DNA of 64,000 nucleotides from positions 62,001 to 126,000 of the forward strand of contig NZ_JAKZAI010000003.1 in assembly GCF_023156235.1 (NCBI RefSeq), written 5' to 3'. Below, piece after piece: positions 27,331 to 34,764 of this stretch; position 1 is the first letter of the stretch, and every line of letters begins with the position of its first letter. The translations under genes and the position numbers were made by a program. The notes beneath the pieces were generated by a model, which was not told the origin of the DNA, searched no databases, and saw only the letters and a program-made list of their open reading frames with translations. The stretch is from Marinobacter goseongensis. Lineage in GTDB: Bacteria; Pseudomonadota; Gammaproteobacteria; Pseudomonadales; Oleiphilaceae.

Positions 27331-28851
27331 TCAGAAGAAACCCAACGGGTTGATGTCGTAACTCACCAGCAAGTTCTTGGTCTGCTGGTAGTGATCCAGC
27401 GCCATCTTGTGGTTCTCGCGGCCAACGCCGGACTTCTTGTAGCCACCAAAGGCCGCATGAGCCGGATACTGGTGGTAGCAGTTGGTCCATACGCGGCCAG
27501 CCTGGATGGCGCGGCCCATGCGATAGGCTCGGTTGATATCACGGGTCCAGAGACCGGCACCCAGGCCGAACTCGGTATCATTGGCAATGGCCAGGGCTTC
27601 TCCCTCGTCCTTGAAGGTGGTAACGCCCACCACCGGGCCGAAGATCTCTTCCTGGAACACGCGCATATTGTTCTTGCCTTTGAACAGCGTGGGCTGGACA
27701 TAGAAGCCGTTGTTGTACTCACCCTCCATTTCCTCACGGCCACCGCCGGTCAGCACTTCCGCGCCTTCCTGCTTGCCGATTTCCAGGTAGGACATAATCT
27801 TGTCGAACTGCTCCTTGGACGCCTGGGCGCCTACCTGCACATCGGTATCCAGCGGGTTACCACGCTTGATCGCCTTGGTGCGCTCGATAACCTTGGCCAT
27901 GAACTCGTCGTACATATCCTCCTGCACCAGCGCGCGGGATGGGCAAGTACAGACTTCGCCCTGGTTGAAGAACGCCAGCACCAGACCTTCCACACACTTG
28001 TCGATGAATTCCGGCTCAGCCTGCATGACGTCCGAGAAGTAGATGTTGGGCGACTTGCCACCCAGCTCTACGGTGGACGGGATGATGTTCTCGGCCGCGC
28101 ACTTGAGGATATGAGCCCCCACCGGGGTGGAACCGGTGAACGCGATCTTGGCGATGCGCTTGCTGGTGGCCAGCGCCTGACCGGCTTCGATGCCGTAACC
28201 GTTGACGATGTTGACCACACCCGGTGGCAGCAGATCGCCGATCAGGTCCATCAGCACCAGAATACTGGCGGGCGTCTGCTCGGCTGGCTTCATCACCGTG
28301 CAGTTGCCGGCCGCGAGGCAAGGCGCCAGCTTCCACACCGCCATCAGCAGCGGAAAGTTCCAGGGAATGATCTGACCCACAACACCCAGAGGCTCATGGT
28401 AGTGGTAAGCCACGGTGTTGTTGTCGATGGCGCTGGAGGTGTCCTCCTGAGCGCGGATGCAGCCGGCGAAATAGCGGAAATGATCCACCGCCAGGGGCAG
28501 ATCGGCGTTGATGGTTTCACGAACCGCCTTGCCGTTGTCCCAGGTCTCGGCCACCGCAAGCATCTCGATGTTCTGCTCGATACGATCGGCAATTTTCAAC
28601 AGGATATTGGAACGCTCGGTGGTCGAGGTCTTACCCCAGGCTGGCGCAGCTTTGTGGGCTGCATCCAGAGCCAGCTCGATGTCTTCGGCGGTGGAGCGGG
28701 GGATGTCACAGATCGCATCACCGGTTACCGGGGTGATGTTCTCGAAATACTGGCCCTTGACCGGGGCAACCCACTCGCCACCAATATAGTTTTCATAACG
28801 GGATTTGAAGGAGACGACGGAGCCATCCTTTCCTGGTTGTGCGTAGATCAT
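27331..28851 (-). CDS. exaC: NAD-dependent aldehyde dehydrogenase (ExaC-like)
   Basis: Cytoplasmic aldehyde dehydrogenase of 506 residues that oxidises acetaldehyde and similar aldehydes made by the quinoprotein alcohol dehydrogenases. NAD-binding PWNFPLLM lies near 165 and GSTPVG near 244. The general base Glu is in ELGGKSPN near 266, and the catalytic Cys in [13 protein letters not shown] near 300. It matches the ExaC/AldB class by its N-terminus and [18 protein letters not shown] at 28851 has AGAGG 9 nt upstream. It has its own TACTACCAA-type promoter and terminator, unlike P. aeruginosa where exaB and exaC are joined. Confidence 0.93.
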   Translation of the reverse strand: MIYAQPGKDGSVVSFKSRYENYIGGEWVAPVKGQYFENITPVTGDAICDIPRSTAEDIELALDAAHKAAPAWGKTSTTERSNILLKIADRIEQNIEMLAVAETWDNGKAVRETINADLPLAVDHFRYFAGCIRAQEDTSSAIDNNTVAYHYHEPLGVVGQIIPWNFPLLMAVWKLAPCLAAGNCTVMKPAEQTPASILVLMDLIGDLLPPGVVNIVNGYGIEAGQALATSKRIAKIAFTGSTPVGAHILKCAAENIIPSTVELGGKSPNIYFSDVMQAEPEFIDKCVEGLVLAFFNQGEVCTCPSRALVQEDMYDEFMAKVIERTKAIKRGNPLDTDVQVGAQASKEQFDKIMSYLEIGKQEGAEVLTGGGREEMEGEYNNGFYVQPTLFKGKNNMRVFQEEIFGPVVGVTTFKDEGEALAIANDTEFGLGAGLWTRDINRAYRMGRAIQAGRVWTNCYHQYPAHAAFGGYKKSGVGRENHKMALDHYQQTKNLLVSYDINPLGFF

Positions 28852-28911
28852 GGTCTCGACCTCTTGTTGTGTTTGTCGCAGGGCAACGCGGCCTTTCGCG
28901 TTTACTTATTC

Positions 28912-28940
28912 ACTGTAGACCCCAATGCCGGAAAGATGAA
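28912..28940 (-). promoter_or_regulatory. Probable exaC promoter
   Basis: A -35-like TTCATC (28940-28935) and -10-like TACAGT (28917-28912) are separated by 17 bp, 61 bp upstream of the exaC ATG. The -10 starts exactly 61 nt after the first base of the TACTACCAA box at 28978-28970, the same spacing as at two other promoters of this island. Confidence 0.55.
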
Positions 28941-28969
28941 TGATGCGATGGAGGCGAAAAACTCCTCCC

Positions 28970-28978
28970 TTGGTAGTA
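28970..28978 (-). promoter_or_regulatory. TACTACCAA box, exaC copy
   Basis: Minus-strand TACTACCAA (reading 28978 to 28970), followed by GGGAGGAG. One of three exact copies, all upstream of alcohol-oxidation genes on this strand and all 61 nt from the -10 start. Candidate operator for EraR or ErbR. Confidence 0.6.
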
Positions 28979-29013
28979 GATGCATTAACCACCGGGTCTT
29001 TAGAGCGGTTTAT

Positions 29014-29037
29014 AAAAAAGGCTACCCGAAAGTAGCC
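29014..29037 (-). terminator. Terminator after the lanthanide-type ADH gene
   Basis: On the minus strand GGCTAC (29037-29032) and GTAGCC (29025-29020) form a stem with a 6-nt loop, followed by six T residues (29019-29014). It begins 38 bp after the dehydrogenase stop. A T-run on the plus side (29040-29043) may let it work in both directions. Confidence 0.85.
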
Positions 29038-29074
29038 CCTTTTCTATAAACACTGTGATGTTGTCAGTTCGCCA

Positions 29075-30850
29075 TCACTTGCTGGCAACCCGGTCTTTTG
29101 GCAGCTTGAAGGTCCAGACCGTCCCGCCCTGGTTGAAGTCCTTGACCACCTTGGCCACTTCACCGCCCCAGAGAGGTACCGCACCGCCCCAGCCTGTGGA
29201 GATGGAGACATACTGCTCACCGTCCATCTGCCAGGTTACCGGGGTACCCACCACACCGGTGCCGGTGTTGAACTTGTAGAGCTCTTCGCCGGTCTTGGCG
29301 TCAAAGGCTTTCAGATAGCCTTCGGGCGTACCGGTGAAGACCAGGTTACCGGCGGTCGCCAGAACGCCGCCCCAGAGCGGGGCCGGGTTGTTGTAGCGCC
29401 AGACTTCTTTACCGGTTTTCGGATCCATGGCACGCAACACGCCGATGAACTCGTCGTTACCTGGTTTGATGGTAAAACCGGCGCCCAGGTAGGCCGCACC
29501 TTTTTTGTAAGATACCGGCTCGTTCCAGATGTCCATGGACCACTCGTTCGAGGGCACGTAGAACAATTCGGTGTCTTTGCTGTACGCCATGGGCATCCAG
29601 TTCTTGCCCCCGAGGAACGCCGGGAACGCCACTACGGTTTCGCCTTTCTCTCCACCCGCGTCAGCCGGGTTGCCCGGGCGGCCGTTTTTGGTGTTGTAAA
29701 TGGGGCTGCCGTCCTTGTTCAAACCTTCGGCCCAGGTAATCTTGTCCACGAACGGGAAGCCACGGATAAAGTCGCCGTTTTCGCGGTTCAGCACGTAGAA
29801 AAACCCGTTACGGTCCGCGGTGGCCGCGGCCTTGACGGTTTTGCCGTTCTCTTTGTAGTCAAAAGAAATCAGCTCGTTGACGCCGTCGTAATCCCAGCCG
29901 TCATTGGGCGTGGTCTGGAAGTGCCACTTGATGCTGCCATCATCCGGATCTATGGCGACACGGGAGGATGAGAACAGGTTGTCACCGGGACGCAAGTGGG
30001 AGTTCCACGGCGCCGGGTTGCCGGTGCCGAAGAACAGCGAGTCGGTATCCGGGTCGTAGGTACCCCCTAGCCAGGTTGCCGCTCCACCAGTCTTCCACAT
30101 GTCACCGGGCCAGGTTTTGCCGGCTTCGCCGCCGGAAATGCCGTTCTCGATTTTTTTGCCGTCCTTATAGACGTAACCCATGTGGCCTTCCACCGTCGGG
30201 CGAGTCCACAGCAGGTCACCGGTTTTCGGATCCCGGGCTTCAACTGTGCCCACAATGCCAAACTCACCACCGGATACGCCGGTGATCAGCTTGCCTTTGA
30301 CGATCAGCGGGGCTGCCGTCATGGAATAGCCGGCCTGGTAATCGGCGACTTTCTTGATCCACACCACCTTGCCGGTATCTTTGTTAAGGGCGACCAGCTT
30401 GGCATCGAGGGTACCGAAAATGAACAGGTCGTCGTACAGGGCTCCGCCCCGGTTGACCACGTCACAACAGGGCATGATGCCATCCGGAAGACGGGCATCG
30501 TACTGCCAGATTTCTTCGCCGGTGCGCGCATCAACCGCATAGGCGCGCGAATAGGATGCCGTCACGTACATAACGCCATCCTTGACCAGTGGCTGGGATT
30601 CCTGACCCCGCTGTTTCTCGCCACCAAAGGAGAACGCCCATGCCGGCTGAAGAAACTTGACGTTGTCGGTATTGAGGGCATCCATCGGGCTGAAACGCTG
30701 GCCCTGGACGCCCATGCCGTAGCTTACGATGTCATCAACGGTGTCCTGGTCATTAAGGATATCTTCATCGGTGACCGCGTGGGCCCCCAGGGATACAGCC
30801 AGCGCCAGCGCACTGGCGGCGAACTGTTTACCGAACGGATTCGATCTCAT
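29075..30850 (-). CDS. pedH: PQQ-dependent alcohol dehydrogenase, lanthanide type (PedH-like)
   Basis: Periplasmic eight-bladed quinoprotein (591 residues) of the ethanol dehydrogenase family. It has a signal ending about AHA, vicinal cysteines in CCDVVNRGG, metal-ligand Glu in GVSGGEFG and Asn in GNPAPWN. In [11 protein letters not shown] the catalytic D320 is followed two residues later by D322. Asp at that second position marks lanthanide-dependent XoxF and PedH enzymes; calcium enzymes have Ala, Ser or Thr. Codons for the pair are at 29893-29891 and 29887-29885. ATG at 30850 has GGAG 9 nt upstream; the TTG at 30865 is rejected. The length and C-terminal KLPKDR segment follow PedH/ExaA, not methanol dehydrogenase. 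Confidence 0.9.
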   Translation of the reverse strand: MRSNPFGKQFAASALALAVSLGAHAVTDEDILNDQDTVDDIVSYGMGVQGQRFSPMDALNTDNVKFLQPAWAFSFGGEKQRGQESQPLVKDGVMYVTASYSRAYAVDARTGEEIWQYDARLPDGIMPCCDVVNRGGALYDDLFIFGTLDAKLVALNKDTGKVVWIKKVADYQAGYSMTAAPLIVKGKLITGVSGGEFGIVGTVEARDPKTGDLLWTRPTVEGHMGYVYKDGKKIENGISGGEAGKTWPGDMWKTGGAATWLGGTYDPDTDSLFFGTGNPAPWNSHLRPGDNLFSSSRVAIDPDDGSIKWHFQTTPNDGWDYDGVNELISFDYKENGKTVKAAATADRNGFFYVLNRENGDFIRGFPFVDKITWAEGLNKDGSPIYNTKNGRPGNPADAGGEKGETVVAFPAFLGGKNWMPMAYSKDTELFYVPSNEWSMDIWNEPVSYKKGAAYLGAGFTIKPGNDEFIGVLRAMDPKTGKEVWRYNNPAPLWGGVLATAGNLVFTGTPEGYLKAFDAKTGEELYKFNTGTGVVGTPVTWQMDGEQYVSISTGWGGAVPLWGGEVAKVVKDFNQGGTVWTFKLPKDRVASK

Positions 30851-30895
30851 GGTTGCGCTCTCCAAAGTCTCTTGTTGTCAGTGTATGCAGCGAAC

Positions 30896-30910
30896 CGGGA
30901 ATTTTTCCCG
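30896..30910. promoter_or_regulatory. CGGGAA-N3-TTCCCG palindrome in the lanthanide-type ADH leader
   Basis: Perfect 6-bp arms CGGGAA (30896-30901) and TTCCCG (30905-30910) with TTT between. It lies just downstream of the predicted -10 (30928-30923), close to the expected transcription start, where a bound repressor would block initiation. A copy of identical geometry lies upstream of the calcium-type ADH gene at 32686-32700. Confidence 0.45.
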
Positions 30911-30922
30911 CCTCTGATCCAC

Positions 30923-30951
30923 ATTCTTGGCCTCACCCGCAATCGCAACAA
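30923..30951 (-). promoter_or_regulatory. Probable promoter of the lanthanide-type ADH gene
   Basis: TTGTTG (30951-30946) and AAGAAT (30928-30923) have a 17-bp spacer. The -10 starts 61 nt after the first base of the TACTACCAA box at 30989-30981. Confidence 0.55.
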
Positions 30952-30980
30952 TTAATCGCCAGCACAGGTTTTCTCATCAC

Positions 30981-30989
30981 TTGGTAGTA
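30981..30989 (-). promoter_or_regulatory. TACTACCAA box, lanthanide-type ADH copy
   Basis: Minus-strand TACTACCAA followed by GTGATGAG. It lies 131 bp upstream of the ATG; the copy upstream of cytochrome c550 lies 132 bp from its ATG. Same 61-nt register to the -10 hexamer as the other copies. Confidence 0.6.
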
Positions 30990-30999
30990 AGACCTGCGT

Positions 31000-31022
31000 A
31001 AAAAAGCCCGCACGTGGCGGGC
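31000..31022 (-). terminator. Terminator after the solute-binding protein gene
   Basis: Minus-strand GCCCGC (31022-31017) and GCGGGC (31011-31006), loop of 5, then six T residues (31005-31000). It separates the cytochrome/binding-protein operon from the lanthanide-type ADH gene, whose own promoter begins immediately downstream. Confidence 0.87.
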
Positions 31023-31040
31023 TCGAAGGGCAGTAACGGT

Positions 31041-31973
31041 TTATTCCCCATTTTCATCGGGGCCAAGAATTTCGTCGTAGTACCCGGGTCGACTATAGGA
31101 AAGTCCGTGGTCGGCATAGAGCTCGACCAATTCTCCGGATCTGACCATGCCGTCCACAATCGCCCCGATGGCATAGCCAAGAGCGCGGTGGGTATGGCGC
31201 ACTGCCAGGCCCAGGTCCCAGACCTGTCTGGTCATGCCTGGGAAGCCATTCCCTGCCTTGGCAAAGCCCTTGTCTTCATGGGCCGCCAATTGGTGTTCAA
31301 TTTCCGCGCGCATACCCATCACGCCGGCAACCTCACCCTGATCCATGGCATGGAACGCTTCACCGACGTTGGCATAATGATGAACCTGGTTCCTCAGCCG
31401 TCCGCCAAATGCAGAGGTCAAATAGGTAGCCGGGAGAGTGTCGATCTCCACCCCGATCGGGTGGTACTGAAACACCGCAACGGTCTCAACGCCGTCCAGG
31501 CGGTTGGTATCAAAGGCAATCTGCCAGCGCTCCTGCTGGTAGGGCCCGAAAAACACCACCTGCTCGTTGATCATCTCGCCGGTGGAATCCCGCATGTACT
31601 TGAAGGTACTGTCGTAGGGCACCCGCATCATGATGTCCGCTATGCGGGTTTTCGCCAGGTAATGCCCCTTCCAGATATGGTTGCGCAGATCGTCACCCAG
31701 GTTTTCATCCGGGATAATCCAGTAGGGCCGAAACTCTACACCCAGCCCTTCTGCGATCCGGCGACCCAGCTCTGCATCTACTCCTCTGGCCTCACCATCG
31801 ACCTCATAGGAATAGGGTGGAAAGTCTTTGTACATGCCGACATTCAGATAGCCTGAGTCCTGCACGATATCCAGGGTTCGGTCCGGAATCAGACTGCGGG
31901 ACTGTTGAGCCTGCACCTGACTGGCGCCCACCAGCAGCAGTACCAGCATCAGTGCGTGCAAAGCTGACTTCAT
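31041..31973 (-). CDS. Quinoprotein-associated periplasmic binding protein (XoxJ/MoxJ-like)
   Basis: A periplasmic protein of 310 residues in the family-3 extracellular solute-binding fold, with a signal ending about VQA at residue 22. The domain runs from about 40 (LNVGMYKDFPPYSYE) to 300. Such proteins occur next to PQQ methanol and ethanol dehydrogenases (MoxJ, XoxJ) and have been proposed to help activate or assemble them, rather than to feed an ABC importer. No permease or ATPase is linked directly. It lies 61 bp after the cytochrome c550 gene and ends in a strong terminator, so these two form an operon. Confidence 0.8.
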   Translation of the reverse strand: MKSALHALMLVLLLVGASQVQAQQSRSLIPDRTLDIVQDSGYLNVGMYKDFPPYSYEVDGEARGVDAELGRRIAEGLGVEFRPYWIIPDENLGDDLRNHIWKGHYLAKTRIADIMMRVPYDSTFKYMRDSTGEMINEQVVFFGPYQQERWQIAFDTNRLDGVETVAVFQYHPIGVEIDTLPATYLTSAFGGRLRNQVHHYANVGEAFHAMDQGEVAGVMGMRAEIEHQLAAHEDKGFAKAGNGFPGMTRQVWDLGLAVRHTHRALGYAIGAIVDGMVRSGELVELYADHGLSYSRPGYYDEILGPDENGE

Positions 31974-32034
31974 AAACTCACCTCCCGGAAATTCCAGCCT
32001 TGAAGAATGCGCTTTACCCTTGATTCAGACTGGG

Positions 32035-32463
32035 TTATTCAGGCTGGGGGACCGACTCAATGTAGGTCTTGATGGCCCAGATGGCGGTCTGATCCAGGTT
32101 GTCCTTGAACGACGGCATGCCTCGCCCGGTGCCGTTCATGACACGACCGATAAAATACTCGTCATCCCATTCCGTCAATTCCCTCAGGTCAGGAGTCAGT
32201 CCACCGGACATGGCTTCAATACCGTGACAAACCGCGCAGTTTCCTGCGTAACCGCTCTTGCCCACCTTGACGGCCTCGGCATGCTTGTCGCCGTGCTCAT
32301 TTCCCTCTCTGAAGGGATTTTCTGTCAGCGCTTCCTTGCCAAGATTGGGTAAGTCACCGGTGTCCACTTCCTGGGGGGTAACATCCCCATGCGACATGGC
32401 AAAACCAGCCGTCGCCAGCAGGCCGGCGGCAACCAGGGCCTTTAATGAAAAAGAAACTGACAT
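32035..32463 (-). CDS. exaB: Cytochrome c550, electron acceptor of quinoprotein ADH (ExaB/PedF-like)
   Basis: Periplasmic monohaem cytochrome c of 142 residues with a signal at 1-22. The haem site is CAVCH at residues 76-80 and the probable axial Met is in GRGMPSF near 115. ExaB/PedF takes electrons from reduced PQQ in ethanol dehydrogenase and passes them to the terminal oxidase. The gene lies between the two quinoprotein ADH genes and is divergent from the calcium-type one, so it may serve both. ATG at 32463 has AGAGG upstream. Confidence 0.9.
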   Translation of the reverse strand: MSVSFSLKALVAAGLLATAGFAMSHGDVTPQEVDTGDLPNLGKEALTENPFREGNEHGDKHAEAVKVGKSGYAGNCAVCHGIEAMSGGLTPDLRELTEWDDEYFIGRVMNGTGRGMPSFKDNLDQTAIWAIKTYIESVPQPE

Positions 32464-32536
32464 GTTGTTATACCTCTGTTTTGAATCTCCGTGCGCTGGC
32501 CATTAGTTGTGAGTGCATTGCCAGCTACCTGATTCA

Positions 32537-32576
32537 AGTCTAGGAACACGCCATTCCGATCAGAATGCCACTTTGG
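32537..32576 (-). promoter_or_regulatory. Probable cytochrome c550 promoter with CCAAAGT element
   Basis: CCAAAGT (32576-32570) lies 34 nt from TAGACT (32542-32537), first base to first base, identical to pqqA. The same -10 is 61 nt from the TACTACCAA box. This promoter is therefore the only one of the island with exact copies of both boxes. Confidence 0.55.
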
Positions 32577-32594
32577 CGCCTTCGTTCTAGTTCC

Positions 32595-32603
32595 TTGGTA
32601 GTA
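32595..32603 (-). promoter_or_regulatory. TACTACCAA box, cytochrome c550 copy
   Basis: Minus-strand TACTACCAA followed by GGAACTAG, 132 bp upstream of the exaB ATG and 61 nt from the start of the -10 hexamer. It sits inside the loop of the CTTTGGCGCC/GGCGCCAAAG inverted repeat. Confidence 0.6.
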
Positions 32604-32685
32604 GGCGTGCAGAAGCGGCGCCAAAGCACGAGGCTATGAAGCGATCGTGAGAAATTGGCCACGTTTCAACCACACGCAAGCCTGA

Positions 32686-32700
32686 CGGGAACTTTTCCCG
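32686..32700. promoter_or_regulatory. CGGGAA-N3-TTCCCG palindrome upstream of the calcium-type ADH
   Basis: Perfect 6-bp arms separated by CTT, 131 bp before the ATG and about 65 bp before the possible -10. Its position is upstream (activator-like), whereas the matching copy at the lanthanide-type gene is near the start site (repressor-like). Confidence 0.45.
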
Positions 32701-32830
32701 GTTTTTATCGACTTTTTCCCGATATTTTCATGATTTTTTCCGTCGCCTTCGTGTTCGCTGCGGGCTAATACTCTGACCGTCAACGCGAGTCAGACGCGTG
32801 AATGACAACAAAAACCAAGGGGAAATGAAC

Positions 32831-34684
32831 ATGAAACCAAGAGATCACAAGTCGGCCATTGCCAGAGCGGTCAGCCTGGCAGTGATAGTAGGCACTGCCG
32901 GAGGCCTTTCCTTGCAGGCCAACGCAAAAGACGTCACCTGGGAGGACATCAAGAACGACGCCGAAACCACCGGAGATGTTCTCGGCTATGGCATCGGGCC
33001 CAAGGCCCAGCGGTACAGCCCGATGACAACGGTCAATACCGATAACGTTGAACGCCTGGTGCCCGCCTACTCCTTCTCATTCGGCGACGAGAAACAAAGG
33101 GGCCAGGAGTCCCAGGCACTGGTTCACGACGGCATGATTTACGTCACCGGCTCCTATTCCCGCCTTTTTGCCCTGGATGCCCGAACAGGCAAGAAGGTTT
33201 GGGGTTACAGCCACCGGCTTCCCGAAGGCATACGGCCCTGTTGCGATGTGGTAAACCGCGGCGCTGCCATTTTCGGTGACAAGGTTTTCTTCGGCACTCT
33301 GGATGCCGGCATCGTGGCCCTGAACAAGGACACCGGTGAAGTCGTCTGGCGGGAAAAATTCGCGGATCACGAGGCAGGCTATACCATGACCGGCGCACCG
33401 ACGCTGATCAAGGATCAGAAGACCGGCAAGGTGCTGTTGATTCACGGCTCTTCGGGCGATGAGTTCGGTGTTGTAGGCAAGCTCTTTGCCCGGGACCCGG
33501 ACACCGGTGAGGAAGTCTGGATGCGCCCCTTCGTGGAAGGACACTATGGCCGCCTCAACGGTAAGAAAAGTACGCCAACCGGCGACCCTGACGCCCCAAG
33601 TTGGCCGGACGATCCCGACACCGAAACCGGCAAGGTGGAAGCCTGGAGCCATGGTGGCGGCGCGCCCTGGCAGAGTGCCAGCTTTGACGTTGAAACCAAC
33701 ACCATCATTATCGGGGCAGGCAATCCCGCCCCCTGGAACACCTGGAAACGCACCTCGCCGGGCGGCGATCCCCGGGATTACGACAACCTTTACACCTCCG
33801 GCCAGGTGGGCGTTGACCCTTCCACAGGGGAGGTGAAATGGTTCTATCAACACACACCCAACGACGCCTGGGATTTCTCCGGCAATAACGAGTTGGTGCT
33901 TTTTGAATACGAGGATGACGGAGAAACCGTCAAGGCCACGGCCCATGCCGACCGCAACGGCTTCTTCTACTTGGTGAACCGGGAAAACGGTGAGTATATC
34001 AACGCCTTTCCGTTCGTAGACAACATTACCTGGGCGGAACGTATTGGCGAAGACGGACGCCCGGTAGAAGCAGAAGGCCAGCGCCCGCCACCCCTTGAAC
34101 CGGGCGAGACCCAGGGCGAAGCCATTGAGGTTTCACCACCCTTCCTGGGCGGCAAAAACTGGAACCCCATGGCCTATAGCCAGGACACCGGTCTGTTCTA
34201 CATTCCGGGCAACCACTGGAAAGAGGACTACTGGACGGAAGAGGTTACCTATAAAAAAGGTGCGGCCTATCTCGGACAGGGATTCCGGATCAAACGCATG
34301 TACGACGATCACGTTGGCATCCTCAGGGCCATGGACCCGCTTACCGGAGAAGTGGCATGGGAACACAAGGAAAAGCTGCCACTCTGGGCGGGCGTTCTGA
34401 CCACCAGGGGCGGCCTGGTCTTCACCGGCACCGGAGACGGTTATTTCAAGGCGTTTGACGCGGAGTCCGGTGAGGAACTCTGGTCCTTCCAGACAGGGTC
34501 GGGGATTATTTCATCACCGATCACCTGGGAAATGGATGGTGAACAATACATTGGCGTGGTCTCCGGCTACGGTGGCGCAGTCCCACTCTGGGGCGGCGAC
34601 ATGGCGGAGCTGACCAAGCCGGTCTCCCAGGGCGGCTCCTTCTGGGCCTTCAAACTGCCTTCCTGGTCACAGGCCTCCCGCTAA
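32831..34684 (+). CDS. exaA: PQQ-dependent alcohol dehydrogenase, calcium type (ExaA/PedE-like)
   Basis: Periplasmic quinoprotein ethanol dehydrogenase of 617 residues, with a signal ending about [12 protein letters not shown] vicinal cysteines and the C-terminal FKLPSW. Catalytic D348 lies in DAWDFSGNNE; the position two residues on is Ser, not Asp, as in calcium-dependent ExaA/PedE. Long stretches ([44 protein letters not shown]) match my memory of P. aeruginosa ExaA very closely. ATG at 32831 is chosen over GTG at 32798 and ATG at 32825 because AAGGGGA is about 7 nt upstream. A terminator follows at 34702. Confidence 0.95.
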   Translation: MKPRDHKSAIARAVSLAVIVGTAGGLSLQANAKDVTWEDIKNDAETTGDVLGYGIGPKAQRYSPMTTVNTDNVERLVPAYSFSFGDEKQRGQESQALVHDGMIYVTGSYSRLFALDARTGKKVWGYSHRLPEGIRPCCDVVNRGAAIFGDKVFFGTLDAGIVALNKDTGEVVWREKFADHEAGYTMTGAPTLIKDQKTGKVLLIHGSSGDEFGVVGKLFARDPDTGEEVWMRPFVEGHYGRLNGKKSTPTGDPDAPSWPDDPDTETGKVEAWSHGGGAPWQSASFDVETNTIIIGAGNPAPWNTWKRTSPGGDPRDYDNLYTSGQVGVDPSTGEVKWFYQHTPNDAWDFSGNNELVLFEYEDDGETVKATAHADRNGFFYLVNRENGEYINAFPFVDNITWAERIGEDGRPVEAEGQRPPPLEPGETQGEAIEVSPPFLGGKNWNPMAYSQDTGLFYIPGNHWKEDYWTEEVTYKKGAAYLGQGFRIKRMYDDHVGILRAMDPLTGEVAWEHKEKLPLWAGVLTTRGGLVFTGTGDGYFKAFDAESGEELWSFQTGSGIISSPITWEMDGEQYIGVVSGYGGAVPLWGGDMAELTKPVSQGGSFWAFKLPSWSQASR

Positions 34685-34701
34685 AACCTGCCCGGCATTG
34701 G

Positions 34702-34727
34702 CCCGGCGCCCTGCGCCGGGTCTTTTT
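34702..34727 (+). terminator. Terminator after the calcium-type ADH gene
   Basis: CCCGGCGC (34702-34709) and GCGCCGGG (34713-34720) with a 3-nt loop, then TCTTTTT (34721-34727). It lies 18 bp after the exaA stop. Confidence 0.92.
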
Positions 34728-34764
34728 CACCATCCTGCAAACGCGTTTTTCGAGGGACTCGACG

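Larger units (their letters stand above)
32464..32830. other. Divergent regulatory region between cytochrome c550 and the calcium-type ADH
   Basis: A 367-bp gap with no gene. Leftward elements are the -10 TAGACT (32542-32537), CCAAAGT (32576-32570) and TACTACCAA (32603-32595). The box is flanked by a perfect 10-bp inverted repeat, CTTTGGCGCC at 32571-32580 and GGCGCCAAAG at 32617-32626. Rightward elements are the palindrome at 32686-32700, a run of T-rich tracts containing TTTTTCCCG at 32713-32721, and a possible -10 TAATAC at 32766-32771. The density of symmetric elements suggests several regulators meet here. Confidence 0.6.

Noticed and set aside
27280..29049. 589-codon plus-strand frame opposite exaC
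   Set aside because: Antisense of a canonical aldehyde dehydrogenase; it also crosses the exaC promoter and would end in the ADH terminator.
29075..30850. Methanol dehydrogenase (XoxF) identity for the lanthanide-type enzyme
   Set aside because: The Asp-x-Asp motif is shared with XoxF, but length, flanking sequence and neighbours fit the ethanol-dehydrogenase (PedH) group.
32766..32771. TAATAC as the exaA (calcium-type) -10
   Set aside because: Kept only as a possibility inside the gap entry: no -35 at proper spacing and no TACTACCAA box 61 nt upstream.
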